Assembly: GCF_947331465.1 (NCBI RefSeq)
Contig: NZ_CAMZOK010000001.1
Coordinates: 558,001-622,000, forward strand
Source: Shimia sp. Alg240-R146
Lineage (GTDB): Bacteria; Pseudomonadota; Alphaproteobacteria; Rhodobacterales; Rhodobacteraceae
Reading direction: 5' to 3'
DNA: 64,000 bases
Below, piece after piece: positions 8,801-17,234 of this stretch. Under the pieces are notes generated by a model. It saw only the letters and a list, made by a program, of their open reading frames with translations, was not told the DNA's origin and ran no database searches. The position numbers and the translations under genes were made by a program. Position 1 is the first letter of the stretch. Every line of letters starts with the position of its first letter.

Positions 8801-8948
8801 TCCATTCATCTTTGCGGTGAATTCCCCTGCGGACTTTCTTTTGTCGTGCGCATTTGCAACACTTCGCCCGAATAGAAGCGAGGCAGGATGTAAATGGGCG
8901 TAACATTGCCCATATCGGCCTCAAGGATTTGAAAAGAGGAAGTGTTTC

Positions 8949-10025
8949 ATGGCGAATTTCGACGCGCAGGTGCGGGAATCTCAGGCACAGGTTGAGGAAA
9001 CGCAGGCAAAGATTGCAGAGCTGACAGGCCGGATCGATGCGGCGCGGGCCAAAATGAAAACAGGCGAAGATGTCGCCATCGATATTGAAAACGCGACGCT
9101 GGACGATGTGCATGCACATACCGAAGTGATGAACGCCAACATTGCCGAACTAATTATGGGTTTGGACGATGTGACGGCGGCGTTTTCCAAAGATTTTGAC
9201 CAGATGCGCGATAAAACCGGCTGGGAGAGTTTTGTTGGCATCTTTAGTCGTGGAAAATCCGAGAGCCTGCGAGCGGAGCGGATCAAGACCGCCAATATCG
9301 ACGACAAATTGCAAGATTTGATCGCGAAATCGGATGTGATTACCCAGCTGTTGCAGGGTCAACTTGGTGTGTTGGAAGAGCAGAAAGTCAAGGTTGAGAC
9401 CAACCTGACTGAGACGCTGGATGAGCGGGAATTCACGGTGGGGGAACTGGAAACCTTGCGGGCGGAGATTTTGGGTATGGATCCCAAGATCATCGCACTT
9501 GAGAACAAGATTTCGGTTGAACAGGACGCAGCAGCGCGCACCAAGCTTGAGACTGAGTTGGCGGACCTGAACAAGGCCTACAATGAGTTGGTGCAGCAGG
9601 AGCAGGTCAAGCTGGCGAAATCGCAAACGCTGGAGCGCTATATCGAGAAGGGCAAGACCTGGGTCGATTCACTGCAAAACCAGGCGGCGACGCAGATGGT
9701 GTTGATCAACAAGCTGCAAACGGACACCAAGCAGCGGGTGGTGCTCTATGATGCGTTGACCAAATCTTTGAAGACGGCACAGCAACAAGACATTGCCCAC
9801 CGCATCAATGAAATTGGCGTGGAAACCGATAAAGAAGCGCAGGCATCGATGGCGGCGATCGGAACGGCGACGAACCAGAAGATGGCGGACATGATGGAAG
9901 CCCATGAGGAGCACATGGTGTTTGCGCGTGATGTACTGGAAGCGAAGGCCAAAGCGGATGAGCGTTTTGCACGGCGGTTTGCCAAGATCGTCGAGAAGCA
10001 CGACAAGAACTTGTATGGGGCATGA
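8949..10025 (+). CDS. Long coiled-coil protein, first gene of AAA+ operon
   Basis: A 358-residue, charged, almost wholly helical protein with long coiled-coil stretches (about residues 5-40, 110-250 and 290-350). There is no signal peptide or membrane segment. Size and layout recall TelA/KlaA toxic-anion-resistance proteins, but I cannot point to a diagnostic motif, so this is only a resemblance. It starts at ATG 8949 after AGAGGAAG. Its stop overlaps the next start as ATGA, so it is probably translationally coupled to the DUF4279-like gene and belongs to the same transcript as the AAA+ ATPase gene. Confidence 0.6.
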   Translation: MANFDAQVRESQAQVEETQAKIAELTGRIDAARAKMKTGEDVAIDIENATLDDVHAHTEVMNANIAELIMGLDDVTAAFSKDFDQMRDKTGWESFVGIFSRGKSESLRAERIKTANIDDKLQDLIAKSDVITQLLQGQLGVLEEQKVKVETNLTETLDEREFTVGELETLRAEILGMDPKIIALENKISVEQDAAARTKLETELADLNKAYNELVQQEQVKLAKSQTLERYIEKGKTWVDSLQNQAATQMVLINKLQTDTKQRVVLYDALTKSLKTAQQQDIAHRINEIGVETDKEAQASMAAIGTATNQKMADMMEAHEEHMVFARDVLEAKAKADERFARRFAKIVEKHDKNLYGA

Positions 10026-10528
10026 TGCCAGATCCGAATGAATTCGCCTTCAATGAGTGCGTCCGTGATGCTCAGGAGGATCGCCAGTATGCCTACTTTC
10101 GAGTGACATCGGAGCAGCTTTTGGGTGAGCTGGAAAATCGGCTTGAGATGACGCCCATACGGTTCTGGAACAGAGGCGATTTGGTGGAAAGAAGAGGGCG
10201 AAAATTTCGCCGTCAGGAGTCGTCTTTGCAGTTTGAAAGTGGCCTTAAGGAGAGTGAAACGCTAACGAGTCACATTCTTACGTTGCTCGAAAAACTGGAA
10301 CAAAACGCGGAGGTTTTGAGGTCTTTGGACGATCGATTTCGTTGTGCGATTGTTTGCGTAAGTCACAACGCCCAGAGCATGGGTCTTTCTCTGAATTCAG
10401 ATGTTTTGCGGCAAATCTCGGATTTGGATTTGGGCTTGGAGTTTGACCTCTATGGTTTGACCGACCCACACGATGCACTTGTTGAGGCGCGCTCGTTGAT
10501 GGCGTTGCAATCCGGAGAAACGAATTGA
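10022..10528 (+). CDS. DUF4279-like protein
   Basis: A 168-residue soluble protein. The order of elements (AYFRVTSEQL, then LENRLEMTP, RGDLVERRG, a central LTSHILTLLEKLEQN helix and a final LGLEFDLYGL) matches the DUF4279 family, whose function is unknown and whose members are sometimes found near toxin or defence genes. It overlaps the preceding gene by four bases and the next by four. Base composition is lower in G+C than its neighbours, suggesting that it is an insertion into an older operon. Function not assigned. Confidence 0.6.
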   Translation: MMPDPNEFAFNECVRDAQEDRQYAYFRVTSEQLLGELENRLEMTPIRFWNRGDLVERRGRKFRRQESSLQFESGLKESETLTSHILTLLEKLEQNAEVLRSLDDRFRCAIVCVSHNAQSMGLSLNSDVLRQISDLDLGLEFDLYGLTDPHDALVEARSLMALQSGETN

Positions 10529-11646
10529 ACGACACCACCAAAGACCACACCGCTTTGATGGAAACACGCGCGTCGCGGCGGTATTTTCAGAAGTTTGAGC
10601 GCATCACCGAGCACCTGACGCAGGTGGCGGCGGCGCGGGCGGCTGAAGGTGCGATCGGGGATGATGAGGTCAAGATTTTGACCCGCTATCTGGTGGCGAT
10701 CGGCTATACCTTCAAAGCCCTGAGCATGAAGTACCTGCTGGTGGGTCGCGAGACGGGGCATTTTTTCGGCAGTCTGGCGATGGATGCGGTGGAGAGCGGC
10801 TTTCCGGTGTTCAATGAGTTGCTGGTCATGGCCAATGACGCGCAGCAGGCCGAGAGCCATTTGCGCAATATGCCGGACACAGAAACGCTCAAAGATGAGA
10901 TGCTACGCGTGATTGTGGGGGAGCAGGAAATTCCCACAAAGTTGCAATTCGCGCTGAGCCAGCGGCTGTATTACGAGGAGTTGCTGAAGGGACATTTGTT
11001 CTGGGCGCAAAACCATCCCGAAGTGCAATGGCAGGGCAACCTGTCAGAGCGGCGGCGGCAGTACATGATCCATTGGGCGGTCTATGACAGTCAAAACAAC
11101 CTGCCGACGATTTATCTGATGGATGTGGAGGACACCGGACGGCGGGCCTTGCCCAAGGATGAGCGACGCTGGCCAGAAGTGCAGGCGCACCTGATGGCAC
11201 AGGCGGTGGGCGGGTTGAAGCTCGTGACCATTGCCAAGGGGTTTGACGAGAGTTTTGACGATCTGCACCCCAAGCGGCTGCGGCGCATTCATGTGGGGCC
11301 GATGTATTCCAGTGCCTTTACCCGTCAAAGCGGGCCGATCCGTGAAGTTCTGGAAGCGGCGCGTGCGCCGGAAGGCGAGGATTGGACGCTGGCCTGGACC
11401 ACCGAGGATTTGCACTCCGAGCAGGTTAAGGACGAGCGGTCCGGCTGGTTTGGCACCGTGGAGCGGCAGGTGTTTGCGCTTGATCCATTCTCAGGGCGGG
11501 GCGCGGATTTGGGCGCGACCAGCATGGAACGGTCGATCATTCTGCCACAGCGGCCGTTTCAGGCGCTGGAGGAGCTGAACCCGCGGGGGTTTGGCTCGGT
11601 TACGAAATATGTGGTGAGCCCGCAGGGGCGGGTGTTGAGGTATTAA
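10525..11646 (+). CDS. Conserved hypothetical protein of AAA+ operon
   Basis: A soluble 373-residue protein that I do not recognise. The likely start is TTG 10525, which overlaps the previous stop and has GGAGA at 10513-10517; the first ATG is at 10558. The N-terminal third is helical (FERITEHLTQVAAARAAEG), and the middle contains a mixed region beginning MIHWAVYDSQNNLPTIYLMDVEDTG that reads like a compact alpha/beta domain. There are no transmembrane segments and no known catalytic motif. Its place directly before the AAA+ gene suggests a partner or substrate adaptor for that ATPase, which is inference. Confidence 0.6.
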   Translation: MNDTTKDHTALMETRASRRYFQKFERITEHLTQVAAARAAEGAIGDDEVKILTRYLVAIGYTFKALSMKYLLVGRETGHFFGSLAMDAVESGFPVFNELLVMANDAQQAESHLRNMPDTETLKDEMLRVIVGEQEIPTKLQFALSQRLYYEELLKGHLFWAQNHPEVQWQGNLSERRRQYMIHWAVYDSQNNLPTIYLMDVEDTGRRALPKDERRWPEVQAHLMAQAVGGLKLVTIAKGFDESFDDLHPKRLRRIHVGPMYSSAFTRQSGPIREVLEAARAPEGEDWTLAWTTEDLHSEQVKDERSGWFGTVERQVFALDPFSGRGADLGATSMERSIILPQRPFQALEELNPRGFGSVTKYVVSPQGRVLRY

Positions 11647-11661
11647 GTCGGCTGCAAGTGA

Positions 11662-11716
11662 TCGGCCCCTTGGGCCAAGCCTGCGGCGCGGATATTTGAA
11701 GCAAGAGGAAAATTGA
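11662..11716 (+). repeat. Intergenic repeat, copy 1
   Basis: A degenerate copy of a repeat also seen at 18948-19016 and 63386-63449: a C-rich hairpin-like part, then GGATATTT and a purine-rich end (GCAAGAGGAAAA). It ends just before the AAA+ gene and partly supplies its leader. Similar phrases are common between genes in Rhodobacterales genomes. Confidence 0.5.
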
Positions 11717-11729
11717 GGGTGTGGAATAG

Positions 11730-13667
11730 ATGAGCGTGACCGGTGATTTGATGGAGCTGCGCGAAGAGGATATTCGCAAGCATTATGAGGCGGCTGTTGG
11801 GATGCTCGACGGCTTTGATCATACGCCTCGGATTGCGAAAGGGCGAGAGGTCGCCGCGGCGCCGGAACGGTCCAGCGGGATTGGCACGCGGAGGCGGTTT
11901 CGCAGCACCACGCCGGGCTTGGTGACACGCTCAACTGCGCGGCCCGAAGGCGTACATCTGGTTGAGCGGATTGAGGGCGCGGGCGGGGACGATCCGTTGG
12001 TGTCGCCGACGCAGGCCAATGTGCAGCATGCTCTGCGGCGGGCTTTGGCGATTGCGCTGGCGGTGGGTGAGAATTTCGCCGAAGCGTCGGGACTGGCCGC
12101 GTTGAAGCGGGACAATCTGGCGGGCGCGCTGGGCGCGGATAAAAAGGCGTCGTTTTCCGAGCTGTTGGCGGCTGAGGCTTTGGCCGTGAGCTATGTCTTT
12201 GCCAATGCCACGTCGTTTCTGTTGGCGCCTTTGTTGGGTGAGACACAGGTTGAGGTTGGCGAGGTTGAGGAGGTCCTGACGGACAATGCGCAGCTTGCGT
12301 TGCATGGCGCGCTTTGGGAGTTGGATCAGGATATCGCAGCCTTGGTGACTGACGAGGATCGGCTTGTGGCTTGCGTTTGTGCCTTTGCTGAGCAGTTGAT
12401 GGAGAAGGTGGCGTTGCGGGCGCAAAATGCGCCGCAGTTGGCGGCATTTGTGGGCGCGAGTTGGAAGGTTGAGGCGGATGATCTGACGATCAATGGCTTT
12501 ACGCCAGCGCGGGCGGCCAAGGGCAGCACACTGACCATGCAGTTCAAAAAGCCCAACGAAGTGGTCGGCAACCATATCGCTAAATATCAGGCCATGAAGC
12601 TGGCGAAGATGCTGATGGCCTATGATTTTGATCGACGGCTCAATCCATTTGCCGAGTTGGGCGGGTTCATCTTTACCTTCATGGGGGATGGCGCGCCGGG
12701 GACGGGAAAAACCACGCTTATTCAGATGATGGCGGGCTTGGTGAATGACTATTGTCAGGTGGCGGGCTATCCGTTCCGGTATCAGAACTTTGGCATCGAC
12801 AATATCGACAGCTATCAGGGCAAGTCGGGACAGAATGCCAAAGCTTTTGTGCAGAATGTGCTGGACCCGCAGGTGATCGGTTTTGGCACGATTGATGACA
12901 TCGACCAGATCGCGGGCAAGCGCGGGGATCGGCAGAGTTCAGCGGGTCAGCAGGAGGTCACGGCGGTCTTTATGGAGGCCTTTGCGGGCGCCAATACGGT
13001 GGTGCGCGGCAACTGTACGTTTGGCATGTTTTCGAACTATCCCGAGAACGTGGACGACGCGCTGCGCCAGCGGGCAGGGGCGCGGTTCTTGGTGGACGGG
13101 CCACAGACGCGGGAGGATTACATCGACATCCTTGCGCTGTTGATGGGCAAGAACCATGACATTGCGCTGGGCGCGCATGAGCTGTTTGAAGCGCAGATGA
13201 TCCAGAAGGCTGTGGCGGCCTCGTTTGAGAGCCACAACAAGCCGCATGAGGCGGGGTTGCTGAACGTGTTTGATCGCGTGCATGGGCAGGTTGGCGATCT
13301 GGACACCATTGCCAAGATGGGCACGTACCTGAAGGCAATTCAAGAGGCTGATCCTCGGTTCACGGGGCGGGCGATCAAGAACATCACGGATGCCGTGAAG
13401 GTGCGGGCGATGGACTTTGAATTGCCGGACGCGTGGATGGAGCAGCCAGAGCTGTTTTTGCAGAAAGATTACGACACCAAGAAAGACATGATTGGCGAGC
13501 TGCGGGTGCCGATTACCACAGAGATGGTGGTGCAGGAGATCAACCGCTATGCGGATTCAGAATTCCGGTATGCCGACAAATCCGATGAGGTCGCGATTGA
13601 GAATATGGTGCGGGATATGCAGCGGTCTGAGGCGGCGAAGCGGCGATATTTGGAGGGGAAAGCTTAG
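11730..13667 (+). CDS. AAA+ family ATPase
   Basis: A 645-residue protein with a long N-terminal helical region (about 1-300) and a C-terminal AAA+ module. Walker A is GAPGTGKTT at 321-329. The Walker B strand VIGFGTIDD (residues 382-390) ends in Asp-Asp rather than the usual Asp-Glu. Sensor 1 is probably in FSNYPENVDD (Asn437), and arginine-finger candidates follow in RQRAGARF. An Arg-rich, possibly disordered stretch lies at 45-70. No membrane segment. Context: it sits between an unknown soluble protein and a small membrane protein that begins on the next base after its stop. The substrate is unknown. Confidence 0.8.
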   Translation: MSVTGDLMELREEDIRKHYEAAVGMLDGFDHTPRIAKGREVAAAPERSSGIGTRRRFRSTTPGLVTRSTARPEGVHLVERIEGAGGDDPLVSPTQANVQHALRRALAIALAVGENFAEASGLAALKRDNLAGALGADKKASFSELLAAEALAVSYVFANATSFLLAPLLGETQVEVGEVEEVLTDNAQLALHGALWELDQDIAALVTDEDRLVACVCAFAEQLMEKVALRAQNAPQLAAFVGASWKVEADDLTINGFTPARAAKGSTLTMQFKKPNEVVGNHIAKYQAMKLAKMLMAYDFDRRLNPFAELGGFIFTFMGDGAPGTGKTTLIQMMAGLVNDYCQVAGYPFRYQNFGIDNIDSYQGKSGQNAKAFVQNVLDPQVIGFGTIDDIDQIAGKRGDRQSSAGQQEVTAVFMEAFAGANTVVRGNCTFGMFSNYPENVDDALRQRAGARFLVDGPQTREDYIDILALLMGKNHDIALGAHELFEAQMIQKAVAASFESHNKPHEAGLLNVFDRVHGQVGDLDTIAKMGTYLKAIQEADPRFTGRAIKNITDAVKVRAMDFELPDAWMEQPELFLQKDYDTKKDMIGELRVPITTEMVVQEINRYADSEFRYADKSDEVAIENMVRDMQRSEAAKRRYLEGKA

Positions 13668-14048
13668 GTGTTTGTGCTCGACAGCATTGGGTTTGTGAAC
13701 ACGGGGTTACCGTTGATTGTGCTTGGCGTGCTCGCGGTGATGATCCCGCGTTTTGTGGTGGATCACGAGACGCGGTCGCACGGCAAAGTGATGCTGGGGA
13801 TTGCTGTGTCGGCGGTGATCCTGTTTGGCGTCGGCTACGGGATCTCCGTGGTTTTGACCAACGCACGCGGTGTGCACGCTATGGCGCTGGGGTCGAGGCC
13901 GGAGCTTGGCACAGCACTTTGGATGCATTCACGGCTGTCGCTGATGGCGGCGATTGTCTGGGCGCCGATCTTGGGACTGGTTTGGTTTGGCCAAGCGCAG
14001 GGCGTGGAAGCGCGGCGCGGACGGGATTTGGCCTTGGAGGGGCAGTGA
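13668..14048 (+). CDS. Small inner-membrane protein, three predicted helices
   Basis: A 126-residue protein with hydrophobic segments at about 9-27, 40-62 and 90-108. It starts at GTG 13668, immediately after the stop of the AAA+ gene, so it is very likely cotranslated. No family is recognised. The membrane character of this and the other small proteins of the operon suggests that the ATPase works at the inner membrane. Confidence 0.65.
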   Translation: MFVLDSIGFVNTGLPLIVLGVLAVMIPRFVVDHETRSHGKVMLGIAVSAVILFGVGYGISVVLTNARGVHAMALGSRPELGTALWMHSRLSLMAAIVWAPILGLVWFGQAQGVEARRGRDLALEGQ

Positions 14049-14103
14049 TGATGGCGATGAGGGTCGCGCCCGACCTGGTGGGCGCTTTGAAATGAGGATA
14101 AAT

Positions 14104-14955
14104 ATGCGAAATACCCCCCCCAAACACGTTTGGAAGTCAGGACCGATGGTCTTGGGATACGTTTTGACAATCTTAATTGGATTGTTCTGGGCCTTTTCGT
14201 TTGTGCACATTGGATCTTCTGACAGTGAATGCGCTTCCAATTTCTGTGTTCTATGGAACTCGGCGCCAAACGAGATAGGCGACTCCTTTGCAGGGCTTTT
14301 TGGGTCTTTGGCGTTTGTTTGGATAGTTGTGACTGTTCTGATTCAAAGTTTAGAACTGCGGGAGCAAAGGTTAGAGTTTTCGAATATGACCTCCCAAATG
14401 GAGTTGCAGAGATTTGATAATACTTTTTTTGCTGCCTTGGATGGAATCGAAACGGCAATCCGTGACATCGATCTAAATTCCGCAAAACATGGACAGACGG
14501 TGGGAAGAGATTGTTTCCGCGTGTTCTACACGCGCTTCAAGAAAGATTTTCGCGAACGTCAATCGAAAGGCCATAAACCTGATTTGGCATTGGAGTTGGC
14601 CTACAGGTCGTTTTGGAACTCCCACCAGTTGGAACTAAGTCAATACTTCCGTGTGCTGGAAAGTGTATTGAAACTTGTCGCCGAACAAAGAAGCGAGCAC
14701 AGGAAAATTTACTTTGACATCATTCGGTTCAGGCTGTCCGATCAAGAGTTGTTGTTGACGTTTTACCACGTCATTTCTGGACAATCCGCAGATTTAAAAG
14801 TGCTTTGCGAGCAAGCTGTGTTCTTTGAACATCTGCCGACTGTTCGACTTCTTGAATATGATCACTACAAAAAAGTTGATTCGAAAGCATTCGGCAACAA
14901 TCCCCTAAAGGACGCAAGTGACTTTAAAAATCCGGCGAACAAGGTGAAAACATGA
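14104..14955 (+). CDS. Putative phage abortive-infection protein (putAbiC-like)
   Basis: A 283-residue protein with two N-terminal membrane segments (about 15-37 and 57-78), a coiled coil, and a C-terminal cytoplasmic domain. The pattern FFAALDGIE, then CFRVFYTRF, LSQYFRVLESVLKLV and IIRFRLSDQELLLTFYHVISG matches the putative abortive-phage-resistance family (putAbiC, PF16872 type). ATG 14104 follows GAGGA at 14094-14098. The gene is visibly A+T-rich (about 40 percent G+C in sampled stretches) against its G+C-rich neighbours, a sign of horizontal transfer. Its stop overlaps the next start as ATGA, so it has been joined into the operon. Confidence 0.72.
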   Translation: MRNTPPKHVWKSGPMVLGYVLTILIGLFWAFSFVHIGSSDSECASNFCVLWNSAPNEIGDSFAGLFGSLAFVWIVVTVLIQSLELREQRLEFSNMTSQMELQRFDNTFFAALDGIETAIRDIDLNSAKHGQTVGRDCFRVFYTRFKKDFRERQSKGHKPDLALELAYRSFWNSHQLELSQYFRVLESVLKLVAEQRSEHRKIYFDIIRFRLSDQELLLTFYHVISGQSADLKVLCEQAVFFEHLPTVRLLEYDHYKKVDSKAFGNNPLKDASDFKNPANKVKT

Positions 14956-16301
14956 AACGACTCATTGAGCGCGGTTTGATGTTTGGCAACTTGATCGAGG
15001 TGGCCTCGCCGGTATTAGTGGAGCGCTATAATCGCGCGCTCAAACATCTGACGGGCAAGACCACCAACCTCACCGATTTTCACATCGATATTTCGGGCTA
15101 TTCCCCCGAGGTGGGCGATGAGCTGGACGATCATCTCTACCTCAACCACGGGGGTTGTAATCGGCAGTTCATCCTGCTGACCACGGATCAAAAATCCGCG
15201 CCTTTGTTGAATGCGAAGTTCTCCAACAGCCGCGACATTCTGCGGCACTTCATTGAAGAGAACGAGCCGCAGCTGTTTGCCTTAACCGCGCGGGATTCTG
15301 TGGCGGGGGAGTTGGTGAATTCGGTGTTTTCCGTGCAAGACCCCGTGCGGCTGTTTGATATTCGCAAGGTCACGGTTGAGGCCGACACGACTGAGGGTAC
15401 GCTGCGGGATGCCGAAAAGCTGGGCACTTTGGCGGATCGGTTCAAGCAGGACGAGGATGGCTGGTTTGATGATGTGCTGATTGCCGACATGATCACGCTG
15501 GCAAAACGCACGGGCGATGTGACGCGCAATCCGGTGACGCTGCGCCATATGGCGTTTGATCAGGAGGATTTCTGGACGGCGCATTTTGGTGGGGTTTATA
15601 TCTTTCGCGGCGTTGGGCATCCGGCGGCGATCACCAGTGGGATCAAGGGCGATTTGGGTAAGCTGCCGATCAAATACACGTTTGATTTCAAAGACAGAAA
15701 CCAAATTGCGAAGTTCTTTGACTACAACGATCTGGTGGAGCCGATTGTCAAAGCGCGCGGCATCGATGCGAGTGCGATCCTGCGCCAGAAGATGGATTTC
15801 ATTGTTGTGGACGCGGCACAAGATGCGGGGGTTGACCTGACAGGGGCAACGCGGCGCGATATCCGACGGTTGGCGCGAAATCACGCGGATCAGTTGCCGC
15901 CAGAATACCATGGGCTGCGCGAGATGGTGGATTGGGCGGAAAACGAAGGCAAATGGCCGCGTATTTCCAGTGATCATCCGGCGTATTTCTATACCCTGCG
16001 GGCGACGGATACGGATCAGGCGGACTTGGTGAATATGCTGCTGGCGGAACTGGCGCCCAAAGATATCCGGCAGCTGTTCATTTGCCACAAAGAGGTGTTT
16101 TACCACCTTTATCGGGGCTGGACTGACACCAAAAAGAGCTTTGTTGCTGATTTCCTTGAGCGGGAATATCAGGTGGACAAAGCCGGCGCGCGGGCCGCGC
16201 TGTTTGGTCATGATGCACCGTTGGAAATGCCACGGGTGCGCCGGCGGGCAAGTGACGATATGATCGACCGCGTGGGACCTTGGGGCGCGGTGAGGAGATA
16301 G
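14952..16301 (+). CDS. Conserved protein, possibly DUF6638 family
   Basis: A soluble 449-residue protein without signal or membrane segment. It opens LIERGLMFGNLIEVASPVLVERYNRAL and ends with an Arg-rich tail. I associate it from memory with DUF6638, a Rhodobacterales family of unknown function, but cannot verify this. There is no obvious nucleotide-binding or catalytic motif. G+C content returns to the local high value here, unlike the preceding gene. It is coupled by a four-base overlap to the abortive-infection-like gene, and its stop lies two bases before the next ATG. Confidence 0.6.
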   Translation: MKRLIERGLMFGNLIEVASPVLVERYNRALKHLTGKTTNLTDFHIDISGYSPEVGDELDDHLYLNHGGCNRQFILLTTDQKSAPLLNAKFSNSRDILRHFIEENEPQLFALTARDSVAGELVNSVFSVQDPVRLFDIRKVTVEADTTEGTLRDAEKLGTLADRFKQDEDGWFDDVLIADMITLAKRTGDVTRNPVTLRHMAFDQEDFWTAHFGGVYIFRGVGHPAAITSGIKGDLGKLPIKYTFDFKDRNQIAKFFDYNDLVEPIVKARGIDASAILRQKMDFIVVDAAQDAGVDLTGATRRDIRRLARNHADQLPPEYHGLREMVDWAENEGKWPRISSDHPAYFYTLRATDTDQADLVNMLLAELAPKDIRQLFICHKEVFYHLYRGWTDTKKSFVADFLEREYQVDKAGARAALFGHDAPLEMPRVRRRASDDMIDRVGPWGAVRR

Positions 16302-16303
16302 GG

Positions 16304-16570
16304 ATGTTTGCACTGGCAAGATTGGCCGTTGTCGGCTTTGTGGTTCTGACCATCATCTACTTTTGTTTGTCGTGGTATTCGCGCGGTGTGCGGCGGGACA
16401 AGCTGGAAGCTGAGTGGGACGAAGAAGGCATGACGGGAGATCGTGAGGCCTTTGTCGACGAAGGTTTGCGCGATTATGACGGCAGCTTGCGTCGCAAGTT
16501 GATCTGGGGTGTCTATATCATTCCGGTGACAGCGGTTATTACGCTGATCTATTTTATGAATTTCCACTAG
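16304..16570 (+). CDS. Small membrane protein with two helices
   Basis: An 88-residue protein with a transmembrane segment at each end (about 5-24 and 64-85) and a charged middle (YSRGVRRDKLEAEWDEEG, then RDYDGSLRRKLIWG). GGAG at 16294-16297 precedes ATG 16304. Its pattern is common in Rhodobacterales hypothetical proteins, but no function is known to me. Operon position points to a shared role with the DUF1523 protein that follows. Confidence 0.65.
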   Translation: MFALARLAVVGFVVLTIIYFCLSWYSRGVRRDKLEAEWDEEGMTGDREAFVDEGLRDYDGSLRRKLIWGVYIIPVTAVITLIYFMNFH

Positions 16571-16580
16571 GGGGACCCGA

Positions 16581-17234
16581 GTGATGGTCTATGTAAAATG
16601 GGGTTTCTGGGGGCTGTTCTGGCTGCTGGTGGCAGCGTTCTTTCACTATACATTGCCGCAGAATGACATTGTGCGCGTCACGGATACCTATGAAAAGCGG
16701 ATCGATTTTGGCGAGAACTCGATTTTCTGGGCAAAATCCGATGCGGGTAATGCGGAAACGACCGTGAACCGCGATATTTTCTTCATTCAGACCAAGTTTC
16801 CGAACGACAAGGTAATGGTCTATCGCAATGAAGACACGTCGGCTGGGTGGCCTCCGTATTTCAAGTTCGACACATCAAATTTGCAGGCTGAAGCCGCGGA
16901 TTTGAAATCGACTGCGGAGGCGCCGCAATGGGCCGCCATCAAGCATTATGGTTGGCGCAACGAGTTCTTGTCGATTTATCCCAATGCGGTTGGCGTTAAA
17001 GCTGTGGACAGCCCGGATGTGACGTTCATTCCGTGGTTGAATATCGCCATCCTGATTGTGTTTTTTGCCTTTGTTTGGGCCATCTGGGTGCGATGGAGGC
17101 GGTTCCGCGAAGCACGCATTGATCCGGTGCTTGAGGACATGGGCGACAGCTTTGAAGCGGCCGGAGACAACATCGCAGAAAAGCGCGGACGGTTCCGCGC
17201 GTGGCTTGATACCTTCAAGGGTAAGGCGCGGTAA
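16581..17234 (+). CDS. DUF1523-family membrane protein
   Basis: A 217-residue protein with one N-terminal transmembrane helix (about 5-22), a roughly 130-residue periplasmic domain containing RVTDTYEKRIDFGENSIFW, a second helix (about 152-172) and a cytoplasmic tail. The layout and the HYTLPQNDIVRVTDTYEKR opening match DUF1523, a family of unknown function. Start is GTG 16581 or ATG 16584, with GGGGGA just upstream. It is the last gene of the AAA+ run; its stop directly abuts the stop of convergent soeC, with no terminator between them. Confidence 0.75.
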   Translation: MMVYVKWGFWGLFWLLVAAFFHYTLPQNDIVRVTDTYEKRIDFGENSIFWAKSDAGNAETTVNRDIFFIQTKFPNDKVMVYRNEDTSAGWPPYFKFDTSNLQAEAADLKSTAEAPQWAAIKHYGWRNEFLSIYPNAVGVKAVDSPDVTFIPWLNIAILIVFFAFVWAIWVRWRRFREARIDPVLEDMGDSFEAAGDNIAEKRGRFRAWLDTFKGKAR

